From: Arthrobacter sp. zg-Y919
GTDB taxonomy: Bacteria; Actinomycetota; Actinomycetes; Actinomycetales; Micrococcaceae
Assembly: GCF_030142045.1 (NCBI RefSeq)
Contig: NZ_CP126242.1
Coordinates: 496,001-560,000 of the forward strand
Length of the DNA: 64,000 nt
Reading direction: 5' to 3'
Made by a program: the position numbers and the translations under genes. Of the stretch, positions 49,686 to 57,259 are shown piece by piece. The first letter of the stretch is position 1. Every line of letters starts with the position of its first letter. The notes under the pieces are model-generated. The model saw only the letters and a program-made list of their open reading frames with translations, ran no database searches and was not told the DNA's origin.

Positions 49686-50489
49686 GTGTCATCAAACGTT
49701 CACGGCCGCCGTCGCGCTGCCACCGTACAGACCAACCCGATCGCTGCACTTTCCAAGGCAGTCACCAGCAACGCCGGAACCGTAGGCCGCCAGGCCGCCG
49801 TCGTCGTTGCAGCATCCGGCCTCGTGCTGGCTGCAGGACTTCCTGCACAGGCTGCATCCGTAAGCACGGACCGCCAGGCCCTTGAGGCCACCCCCCTGAA
49901 CGTCGTCACCGGCAGCGTTACTGCTCCCGCAGACGCACCGTTCGAGCTCTACACCCTCGAGTCCGCAGACATCGCCAAGATCTCCACGATCTCCGGCGCC
50001 GACTACCGGGCACAGGTTGCCGCCGAAGAGGCCGCTGCCGAAGCCGCCGCGCAGCTGGCCGCCACGCAGGCCGCAGCAGCTAAGACCGCTGCAGCCGCCC
50101 GCGTTGCTCCCGCAGCCGCCGCTTCGAACATCACCACCGCTTCCAACGGTGGCGCAGCAGATGCCCAGGCTCCGGTTTCCGGCAACGTCGCAGCCGGCCT
50201 CGTGGCTTCCGCCTACGCCCAGATCGGCGTTGCGCAGGACTGCACCGCCATGGTTGAGAAGGCACTGCGCTCCGTCGGCAAGTCCGTCGGCGACCTGGCC
50301 CCGGGCCAGTTCTACCAGTTCGGTTCCGTGGTCGGCTCTCCCGCTCCGGGTGACCTGGTCATCAGCGCCACCCACGTTGCGATCTACGTCGGCAACGGCC
50401 AGGTTGTCAGCGGTGGCCTGAACGGCATGAACACCGGCCTGCACGCCCTGTCCGACCTGCGTGGCGTCAGCTTCGTCCGCGTCAGCTAA
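49686..50489 (+). CDS. NlpC/P60 peptidoglycan hydrolase 1
   Basis: The 267-residue secreted protein starts with GTG and has a signal-like segment (QAAVVVAASGLVLAAGLPAQ), an Ala-rich helical linker (about 110-160) and a C-terminal NlpC/P60 (C40) domain with catalytic Cys186 in AQDCTAMVEKAL and His230 in ATHVAIYVGNGQ. The usual D-C-S becomes D-C-T. The domain is short, about 105 residues. It is the first gene after riboswitch 2. Confidence 0.87.
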   Translation: MSSNVHGRRRAATVQTNPIAALSKAVTSNAGTVGRQAAVVVAASGLVLAAGLPAQAASVSTDRQALEATPLNVVTGSVTAPADAPFELYTLESADIAKISTISGADYRAQVAAEEAAAEAAAQLAATQAAAAKTAAAARVAPAAAASNITTASNGGAADAQAPVSGNVAAGLVASAYAQIGVAQDCTAMVEKALRSVGKSVGDLAPGQFYQFGSVVGSPAPGDLVISATHVAIYVGNGQVVSGGLNGMNTGLHALSDLRGVSFVRVS

Positions 50490-50515
50490 TCCAGAAATTC
50501 GAGACGCGGAGAATC

Positions 50516-51298
50516 ATGACCACGACAGTTGAGCGCGCCCGTCACCGGGCGCCGGTGGAACGCACCACCACGCTGAACGCCCTTGCCGGCGCCGTCAGCT
50601 CCAACGCCGGAACCGTAGGCCGCCAGGCCGCCGTCATTGCGGCAGCCTCCGGGCTGGTGCTGACGACCGGTGTTGCAGCCAACGCCTCCGGGGCCGATGT
50701 AGTGCGTGACGTCCAGACCAGCACGCTGGACCTTTCCGCGGCCAAGACCCTCCAGGTCCCCGCGGACGTGGCTATCTCCTTTGAGCGGGATGGGATCAAC
50801 GGCGTGATCGTTGCGCCGGAACCCGCAGCAGCGGTCGAAGCAGCGGTTGCTCTAGAGGCACCCGCCGCCGTGGCCACCGGCCAGCAGCAGGTCCGCGGCA
50901 ACGCGGCAGTTGCCGGGAACTCCACCAGTCTCACCACGGCGTCCGCACGGCCCGTACAGGCTGCAACAGGTGTGGCTTCAACCATTGCCTCCGCAGCCTA
51001 CGCGCAGCTTGGCGTGGGCCAGGACTGCACCAGGCTGGTGACCAACGCCCTGGCCGCAGCCGGCATCAACCACCACGGCTATCCGGCAAGCTACCTCTCC
51101 CTTGGACGGACGGTGAGTGCAGCTGAGGCTATGCCCGGTGACTTGATCTACTACGTCAACGGCGGCATGGGCCTGGCCCACATTGCCGTGTATGTCGGCG
51201 GCGGACAGGCCGTTCACGGCGGGTTCAACGGCGGCTCCACTGTTGTGGCGCCGGCCGAGCTCGGCTCCGGCGGCGTGTACATCCGCGTAGGCGGCTAA
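50516..51298 (+). CDS. NlpC/P60 peptidoglycan hydrolase 2
   Basis: The 260-residue protein is a paralogue of the previous gene, 26 bases downstream. It keeps the shared segment SNAGTVGRQAAVIAAASGLV at the N-terminus, a long variable linker, and the C40 domain with Cys171 (GQDCTRLVTNAL) and His222 (GLAHIAVYVGGG). D-C-T is again in place of D-C-S. It likely shares the riboswitch-2 transcript and ends at a strong terminator. Confidence 0.87.
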   Translation: MTTTVERARHRAPVERTTTLNALAGAVSSNAGTVGRQAAVIAAASGLVLTTGVAANASGADVVRDVQTSTLDLSAAKTLQVPADVAISFERDGINGVIVAPEPAAAVEAAVALEAPAAVATGQQQVRGNAAVAGNSTSLTTASARPVQAATGVASTIASAAYAQLGVGQDCTRLVTNALAAAGINHHGYPASYLSLGRTVSAAEAMPGDLIYYVNGGMGLAHIAVYVGGGQAVHGGFNGGSTVVAPAELGSGGVYIRVGG

Positions 51299-51313
51299 GC
51301 AGCCAGCGCACCA

Positions 51314-51350
51314 GGTAAGGCCCCTCCTTCGGGAGGGGCCTTACCCCTTT
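51314..51350 (+). terminator. strong terminator after the NlpC pair
   Basis: A perfect 14-bp stem, GGTAAGGCCCCTCC (51314-51327) with GGAGGGGCCTTACC (51332-51345), is closed by a TTCG tetraloop and followed by CCTTT. Confidence 0.9.
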
Positions 51351-51375
51351 AACCCGGTTTCTTTAACCCGGTTTC
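51348..51375. repeat. 14-bp perfect tandem repeat
   Basis: TTTAACCCGGTTTC occurs twice back to back (51348-51361, 51362-51375), immediately after the terminator. I see no function. The rest of the gap to 51566 contains no supported gene but should hold the HNH promoter. Confidence 0.85.
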
Positions 51376-51566
51376 CACTTCCATACCCGGGTTCCCGGGG
51401 CGCGGAAAGCGGGGTCCGGGTACCAGGGGACCGGTCCGGGTACTGCCGGTGTAAATGGCAAAGATCGCAAACGCGTTCTACTCTTGCATAGACAATCCGA
51501 AGTGCCGTTTGCGGAACGGTGTCTTGTACTCACCGGTTCGTGGGCGGCAGACGAAGAGGTATGTGC

Positions 51567-52067
51567 ATGCGCACTCTCGTTCTGAACGCTGGATATGAGC
51601 CGCTGGCCGTGATCACCTTCCGCCGTGCTTTGGTACTGGTATTGAACGGAAAGGCGAGCGTGGTGGCAGAGAGCGGCGAACCCGTGGTCGGACCCAACGA
51701 AATCCTCCCCAGGCCGTCGGTTATCCTGCTCCACCGCTATGTCAAAGTTCCCTACCGGGAGGGCACCGTTGCCACCCGCCGGGGCGTCCTGCGGCGGGAC
51801 AACCATGAATGTGCCTACTGCGGAAAGGCCGCTGCCACCGTGGACCACGTGGTCCCTCGGTCCCACGGCGGTGACGATAGCTGGGAGAACCTGGTTGCCT
51901 GCTGCCTGCGCTGCAACAACACCAAAGGCAACCGGACGTTGGCACAGCTTGGTTGGGAACTGCGGATTTCGCCTAAGGCTCCCCGCGGTGCCCGCTGGCA
52001 GATCCGCGAACTCGAACGCCCTTCCCCCCAGTGGGATCCGTTCCTGCAGAATGACACGGCAGCCTGA
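51567..52067 (+). CDS. HNH endonuclease family protein
   Basis: The 166-residue protein has the HNH domain with zinc cysteines CAYCGK and CLRCNN, catalytic region VDHVVPRSHGGDD and the NTKGNRTLAQLGW tail. The N-terminal block RTLVLNAGYEPLAVITFRRA is the conserved signature of a widespread actinobacterial HNH family whose role is not established. The ATG at 51567 is seven bases after GAGG. Its stop overlaps the mobA start (TGATG). Confidence 0.9.
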   Translation: MRTLVLNAGYEPLAVITFRRALVLVLNGKASVVAESGEPVVGPNEILPRPSVILLHRYVKVPYREGTVATRRGVLRRDNHECAYCGKAAATVDHVVPRSHGGDDSWENLVACCLRCNNTKGNRTLAQLGWELRISPKAPRGARWQIRELERPSPQWDPFLQNDTAA

Positions 52068-52744
52068 TGTCCGCCACCCTCCGTTATAACGCAGTGATCC
52101 TCGCCGGTGGCCGGTCCACGCGGCTTGGCGGCACGCCCAAGGCGCTGCTGCTGGCTGGGGATCGCACCCTCCTGGAAACCACCCTCGCCGCGGTGCCCGA
52201 GGCCCGGCAGACCGCCGTCGCCGGGCCTCCCGAGCTGGCGGCCGTACTGGCCCGGCACCCGGAGACACCCACCCTGCTGGTCCGCGAAGAGCCTGCGTTC
52301 GCCGGTCCGGCTGCAGCGGTGGGGGCCGCCGTTGCTGCCTTGACCGCCCAGGACGCCGGCCGCGATCCTCGTCACACCGGTAACGCCACCGACGACGGCG
52401 ACACTGCCGGGAGTCCGTGGACCCTGGTCCTGGCCTGCGACATGCCCCAGGTGTCCACCGCCGTACGGGCGCTGCTGACCGCGGCCGCTGAGCCGGGGAA
52501 CGAAAGCCTGCTGGCCGTCGATTCAACCGGCAACCGGCAGCCGCTGGCAGCCCTCTACCGCACAGCCGACCTCCGGGCAGCGGTCGACGCCGCTGCCTCC
52601 GAAGGTTTGGCGAACAAGTCCATGAAGGCGTTGCTTGCTAGGGTGCAATGGAGGGGTGTTGATGTTCCCCCGATGAGTACAGCCGATGTTGACACCTGGA
52701 ACGACGCGCAATCGCTGGGTGTGAGCGCCGGGGACCTGCCGTAG
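52067..52744 (+). CDS. mobA: molybdenum cofactor guanylyltransferase
   Basis: The 225-residue nucleotidyltransferase attaches GMP to molybdopterin. The N-terminal motif VILAGGRSTRLGGTPKALLL is diagnostic, and VLACDMPQV contains the metal-binding Asp. The start overlaps the HNH stop by one base. It is followed by DUF6457 and moeA. Confidence 0.9.
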   Translation: MSATLRYNAVILAGGRSTRLGGTPKALLLAGDRTLLETTLAAVPEARQTAVAGPPELAAVLARHPETPTLLVREEPAFAGPAAAVGAAVAALTAQDAGRDPRHTGNATDDGDTAGSPWTLVLACDMPQVSTAVRALLTAAAEPGNESLLAVDSTGNRQPLAALYRTADLRAAVDAAASEGLANKSMKALLARVQWRGVDVPPMSTADVDTWNDAQSLGVSAGDLP

Positions 52745-52780
52745 CAACGGGCAGTCCCCAAGCGATACGAAGGAGCACGA

Positions 52781-53065
52781 ATGGCAAGCCAGCAGGAACT
52801 ACTCGAGGCATGGAGCGCCAGGCTGCTGCAGGCGCTGGAGCTCGAGGGCACACCGGTGGATGTCGCCGCTGTCCTCGACCTGGCTGCAGTTGCAGCGCAT
52901 AGCGTAGTGCGGCCCGCTGCGCCGCTGACCACCTTCATTGTTGGGTATGCCGCAGGCCTTGCAGCGGCGAGCGGCCAGGCCGAGGACGCCGTCGCCATGC
53001 GTTCCGCCATGGCTGTGGCTGCCGATCAGTGCCGCGACGCCGCGGCGGAAGGAGACGCCCAGTGA
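52781..53065 (+). CDS. DUF6457 family protein
   Basis: The 94-residue all-helical protein (VLDLAAVAAHSVVRPAAPLT, FIVGYAAGLAAASG) belongs to a small family that habitually sits between molybdenum cofactor genes in actinobacteria. AAGGAG precedes the ATG. Its stop overlaps the moeA start (GTGA). The function is not known; association with molybdopterin synthesis is from context. Confidence 0.85.
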   Translation: MASQQELLEAWSARLLQALELEGTPVDVAAVLDLAAVAAHSVVRPAAPLTTFIVGYAAGLAAASGQAEDAVAMRSAMAVAADQCRDAAAEGDAQ

Positions 53066-54357
53066 CCGAACCCGCCGTACCCGTGATCCTGCCGGTCCAG
53101 CCCAACGCGTCCTGGGCGCAGGCGCGTCACGCGGCCTATGCCGCTGCCCGCCCGCTGCCCTACGAGACGGTGCCGCTGGACGAGGCGCTCGGCCGGATCC
53201 TTGCGGTCGAGACCGCCGCCCTGCAGCCGGTGCCGCATTACGCCTCGGCGGCCATGGACGGCTGGGCAGTTGCGGGGGCGCCGCCGTGGACGGTCATCAC
53301 CCAGGAAGAACCCGAGGTGGAACGCTGGCAGGTCCACCGCGAATCCGGACGCCGCGCCCTGCAGCCGGGGGAGGCAGTGGAAATCCTCACCGGCGGGCTG
53401 ATCCCGGAGGGCGCCGAAGCCGTCCTGCGCTCGGAAAGCGGTACGGTTTCCGCCACGACCCCTCCGCAGCTGAGCCTGGGCGACCGGGCGCGGAAAGGCG
53501 AACCGCGGGCGGGCGAACACATCCGCCCTGCCGGGGAAGAAGCAGCGGCGGGGGAGACCACCATCCCCGCGGGAAAACTGCTGAACCCCGCACACATTGC
53601 CCTGGCCGCCGTCTGCGGGCATGACACGCTGCCGGTGCTGCGCTCCCCGCGCGTGTCCCTGCTGCTGACCGGGGATGAAGTTATCGAAGCCGGCCTGCCC
53701 GAGCCCGGCCAGGTCCGGGACACCTTCGGACCCCAGCTGCCGCAGCTGATCACCATGCTGGGCGGACGGATCGACGTCGTCCGGCGCCTGCCGGACCGGC
53801 TGGAGGAAGTGGTGGCAGCGCTGAGCAGCGAAGCCACGGATGAACTCTCCATTGCCATGTCCTCCGGAGACGTCCTCATCACCACGGGCGGTACCGGGCG
53901 TTCCGACGCCGACCACCTGCGCCGTGCCCTGGAGGAGGTCGAGGCGGAGCTCCTGATTGACGGAATCTCCATGCGCCCGGGACATCCCACCATGCTCGCC
54001 CGGCTGCAGGACGGCCGCCTGCTGGTTGCCCTGCCCGGCAATCCGCTGGCGGCGATGATGGCAGTCTTCACGATTGTCCAGCCGTTGCTGGACGGGCTGC
54101 GGGGAGCCCCGATTTCCCGGGAACGGCATGTCCTGGCCGGAGTTGACCTGGAACCGCTGCCGGGCAGGACCCGGCTGGTTCCCTGCAGTATCCAGGAGGA
54201 CCGGGCCATGCCCTCACCGTATTTCCGCTCCGGAATGCTCCGGGGACTGGCCGAGGCCGACGCCGTTATGGTGGTGCCTCCGGAAGGCTGCATCAGGGAC
54301 CAGGCCGTAATGGCGCTGCCCCTCCCGTGGCAGGTCAACCGCGCACCGTCCTGGTAA
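53062..54357 (+). CDS. moeA: molybdopterin molybdenumtransferase
   Basis: The 431-residue protein inserts molybdate into adenylylated molybdopterin. Features are ASAAMDGWAVAG in the N-terminal part, ILTGGLIPEGAEAV, the active-site block LITTGGTGRSDADHLRRAL and the substrate loop GISMRPGHPTM. I start it with GTG at 53062, which forms the GTGA overlap and has GGAAGGAG upstream; the longer upstream frame is not conserved. Confidence 0.93.
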   Translation: MTEPAVPVILPVQPNASWAQARHAAYAAARPLPYETVPLDEALGRILAVETAALQPVPHYASAAMDGWAVAGAPPWTVITQEEPEVERWQVHRESGRRALQPGEAVEILTGGLIPEGAEAVLRSESGTVSATTPPQLSLGDRARKGEPRAGEHIRPAGEEAAAGETTIPAGKLLNPAHIALAAVCGHDTLPVLRSPRVSLLLTGDEVIEAGLPEPGQVRDTFGPQLPQLITMLGGRIDVVRRLPDRLEEVVAALSSEATDELSIAMSSGDVLITTGGTGRSDADHLRRALEEVEAELLIDGISMRPGHPTMLARLQDGRLLVALPGNPLAAMMAVFTIVQPLLDGLRGAPISRERHVLAGVDLEPLPGRTRLVPCSIQEDRAMPSPYFRSGMLRGLAEADAVMVVPPEGCIRDQAVMALPLPWQVNRAPSW

Positions 54358-54456
54358 CCGGTGGAGAAACCGGACCGTACGGGCAACAAAAACCGGTAAT
54401 ACCGGGCAGTGCCGGCATCCGCCGGCGGATTTAGGCACCACAGACAGGGAGACATC

Positions 54457-55302
54457 ATGGGACGGGTTACCCAACGAGGACGGGTCACGCGGTTCCGACT
54501 GGACGGCAACGTCAGCCGGCGGGACGACGTACTGGCCGGGGAGGAACCGCTGGAAATCCGGATCGGCGGCAAGTCCTTCACGGTCACCATGCGCACGCCG
54601 GGTGACGACTTCGACCTGGTCGCTGGATTCCTGGTTTCCGAAGGGGTGATCTGGGATCCGGCGCAGCTGGTCAGTCTGCGGTACTGCTCCGGAGTGGATG
54701 AGGAAGGTAACCAGACCTTCAACGTGGTGGACGTCCAGCTGCGCCCCGGTACCGCGCTGCCGGACACGGGGATGGAGCGGCACGTCTACACCTCCAGCTC
54801 CTGCGGCATCTGCGGCACGGCGTCCATCGAGGCCGTACGGAAGTCTTCGCACTTCGACCCGTCCACCGACGGTGTGCGGCTGCCCCTGGAAATGCTGGCC
54901 TCCCTGCCGGACCGGCTGCGCGAGGGCCAGAAGGTCTTCGACCGGACCGGCGGCGTGCACGCGGCAGGCCTGTTCAACGCCGACGGCGAACTGTTGTGCC
55001 TGCGCGAAGACGTGGGCCGGCACAATGCCGTAGACAAGGTGGTTGGCTGGGCGCTGCGTGCCGGGATGCTTCCGCTGAGCGGCATGGTGCTGCAGGTCTC
55101 CGGACGCGCGTCCTTCGAGCTGGTCCAGAAGGCCCAGCTCGCGGGTATCCCGGTGCTTGCGGCGGTCAGCGCACCGTCTGCCTTGTCCGTGGAACTGGCC
55201 AAGGACGGCGGGATGACGCTGATCGGTTTCAGCCGCGGCGCGTCCCTGAACTGCTACTCCGCGCCGGAACGGATCCTCGCCGGGACCCCCGCCCTCGCCT
55301 AG
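54457..55302 (+). CDS. fdhD: formate dehydrogenase accessory sulfurtransferase
   Basis: The 281-residue protein transfers sulfur from IscS to the molybdenum cofactor of formate dehydrogenase. The catalytic cysteine pair is in SSSCGICGTASIEAV (about residue 115), and REDVGRHNAVDKVVG and ASFELVQKAQLAGIPVLAAV are conserved. The ATG at 54457 follows GGGAG. No formate dehydrogenase structural gene is in the window. Confidence 0.94.
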   Translation: MGRVTQRGRVTRFRLDGNVSRRDDVLAGEEPLEIRIGGKSFTVTMRTPGDDFDLVAGFLVSEGVIWDPAQLVSLRYCSGVDEEGNQTFNVVDVQLRPGTALPDTGMERHVYTSSSCGICGTASIEAVRKSSHFDPSTDGVRLPLEMLASLPDRLREGQKVFDRTGGVHAAGLFNADGELLCLREDVGRHNAVDKVVGWALRAGMLPLSGMVLQVSGRASFELVQKAQLAGIPVLAAVSAPSALSVELAKDGGMTLIGFSRGASLNCYSAPERILAGTPALA

Positions 55303-55312
55303 CGGCTTAGGC

Positions 55313-55380
55313 CCCGCCTCGCGCCGCGGTGAGGTCCTGCCGCTTCCGCACTTACCTAGCGCGAGGCGGGAAGCAGGACC
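55313..55380. repeat. interleaved inverted repeats in the convergent fdhD/kinase gap
   Basis: CCCGCCTCGCGC (55313-55324) pairs with GCGCGAGGCGGG (55359-55370), and GGTCCTGC (55333-55340) pairs with GCAGGACC (55373-55380). The order A-B-A'-B' cannot form two nested hairpins at once; it could form alternative hairpins or a pseudoknot. It may work as a bidirectional terminator and includes the kinase stop. Confidence 0.5.
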
Positions 55381-57065
55381 GTCACCGTGGTGCCCTGGCC
55401 CACCTTGGAATCGATGCCCAGTTCCCCGCCGTGTTGGAGCACAATGTCCTGAACGATGGCCAGCCCCAGCCCGGTTCCCGGAATGGCAGCGGCGGTGGCG
55501 TTGGAGGCGCGGAAGAAGCGGCGGAAAAGATTGGGCAGGTCCGCTTCCGGGATGCCGATTCCGGAGTCCCGGACCTGCACCCGCACACCGGGTCCGGCGC
55601 CGTCGGGCCGAACCAGCTCCGCACAGACCTGCACGGACCCGCCGGCGGGTGTGAACTTTACAGCGTTGGAGCAGAGATTCGTGAACACCTGCTCCAACTG
55701 GGCACGGTCACCATCCACGAGCAGCGCCTCCGGGCCGAGGTCCAACCGCAGGTCCAGGTTGTTGGCACCGGCGGCGGGCGCCAAGGAGGCGGCGACGGCG
55801 CTGAGAAGTTCCGCCAGGTCGACTTCCTCCACCGCGAGGCTGCTCTCATCCGCGTCCTGCCGGGAGATGGTCAGCAGATCGCTGATCAGCTGATTCAGCC
55901 GGACGGCGTTGCGCCCAACGATCTTCAGCATCTGCGCCACATCGTCCGGGATATCCCCGCTGGAGCCGTCAAGAATGAGGTCCAGGTACCCGGTGATCGA
56001 GGTCAGCGGGGTCCGCAGTTCGTGGTTGACGGTGGCCACGAAGTCGGTCTTCGCCTGGTCCAGGTCCCGTTGCCGTTTGAGTACCATCCGCTGCGCCGTG
56101 ATCAGGTTGCCCTGCACCAGGCCGTGGGCCAGGTTTCCGCTGACATGCCTTATTAGGGAAGTTTCCGTACCCGTCCAGTCCCGTGGGGCGCTTTCCCCGG
56201 CAAGCCAGAGCAGGCCAAAAGCCTTGTCCCCGTGACCGAGCGGCACCACCATGGAGGTCCGCAGGCCCGCCGCCAAGGAAACGGTGCTTATCGGATCCGG
56301 CTCGCTTCCCGGCTGGGCGTGGTGGTCCTCGACTGCGAGGGCACGGCCGCGTTCCCACAGGGACTCTGCCAGTTCACCGGCGGCGTGCCCGGAAAGTTCA
56401 GGTATGCCCCCGGCGGTTTCCTCCCGGGCCCAGGCCAGGCTCAGTTCGGGAACCCGTTCGTCGGGAAAGGTCACCAGCCGCACATGGTCCGCTTCAAACG
56501 TCGCGCCAAGACCGTGCACCACCAGTTCGGCCATCTGCTGGGGATCGTTCGTCGCCCGGATGGCGGCGGAAATGCGGCGGGTCTCCTCCCGCAGGCGGGC
56601 TGCTGCCGTCCGCCGGTCCCGGCGTGCCTCAGCGGTGGCAAGGATGAGGTTGACCCTGCGCGCGAGGTCTTCGGGGTCCACCGGGCTCGCCACGAAGTCG
56701 GCGATGCCCAGTTCGATCATGAAGTCCATATCCAGCCCGGCTTCGCCTGCCACCAGGATCACCGGAATCTTCGTGATTGCCGGCTCGTACCGCAGGCGCT
56801 TGAGCATGTCCATGCCGGTGACCTGCCGGATCGTGGAATCCACTACGGCCAGCACCGGCGAGTCGGTCCGTGCGGCCTCCATGGCCTCGTCGAGGTCCAG
56901 CACGGGCACTGCATCAAGACCCGCGTCGGCGAGGATTCCTGCCACGACGGAGAAGACCTCGGGCTCCTCAATGGAAACGAGGGCCTTGGCTCGCGTGGTG
57001 GGGATACTGCCCTCCGAAGAGGCGCCGCCCCTTGGGGCGGCGAAGGGTTTCAGTGCCGGGGACAT
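55356..57065 (-). CDS. REC-GAF-histidine kinase hybrid
   Basis: The 569-residue soluble protein has an N-terminal receiver-like domain (about 25-140; Asp76 kept in LAVVDSTIRQ, but the conserved Lys replaced, VASPVD), a GAF domain (about 170-310), and a histidine kinase with His348 in VNHELRTPLTS, NLCSNAVKF, DSGIGI and GTGLGLAIV. There is no membrane segment and no response-regulator neighbour. The receiver is probably a pseudo-receiver. The output partner is unknown. Confidence 0.9.
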   Translation of the reverse strand: MSPALKPFAAPRGGASSEGSIPTTRAKALVSIEEPEVFSVVAGILADAGLDAVPVLDLDEAMEAARTDSPVLAVVDSTIRQVTGMDMLKRLRYEPAITKIPVILVAGEAGLDMDFMIELGIADFVASPVDPEDLARRVNLILATAEARRDRRTAAARLREETRRISAAIRATNDPQQMAELVVHGLGATFEADHVRLVTFPDERVPELSLAWAREETAGGIPELSGHAAGELAESLWERGRALAVEDHHAQPGSEPDPISTVSLAAGLRTSMVVPLGHGDKAFGLLWLAGESAPRDWTGTETSLIRHVSGNLAHGLVQGNLITAQRMVLKRQRDLDQAKTDFVATVNHELRTPLTSITGYLDLILDGSSGDIPDDVAQMLKIVGRNAVRLNQLISDLLTISRQDADESSLAVEEVDLAELLSAVAASLAPAAGANNLDLRLDLGPEALLVDGDRAQLEQVFTNLCSNAVKFTPAGGSVQVCAELVRPDGAGPGVRVQVRDSGIGIPEADLPNLFRRFFRASNATAAAIPGTGLGLAIVQDIVLQHGGELGIDSKVGQGTTVTVLLPASR

Positions 57066-57259
57066 TACGGCCTTTCGTCGGTGCCCGGTTCAACTCCAGG
57101 GGCAGCGATTCGAAGTGTATCAGCGCCCGGAGCGAAAACAGTGACCTGGTTCACTGCGCCTTCGGGGGAATTCCGGCACTGTTTCAGCCCCTGGCGATCG
57201 CCCGGGAATGGTCCCCGCGCGGGCTTAAGCTGGAACGTGCAGATATCGGAGGAACAGAC

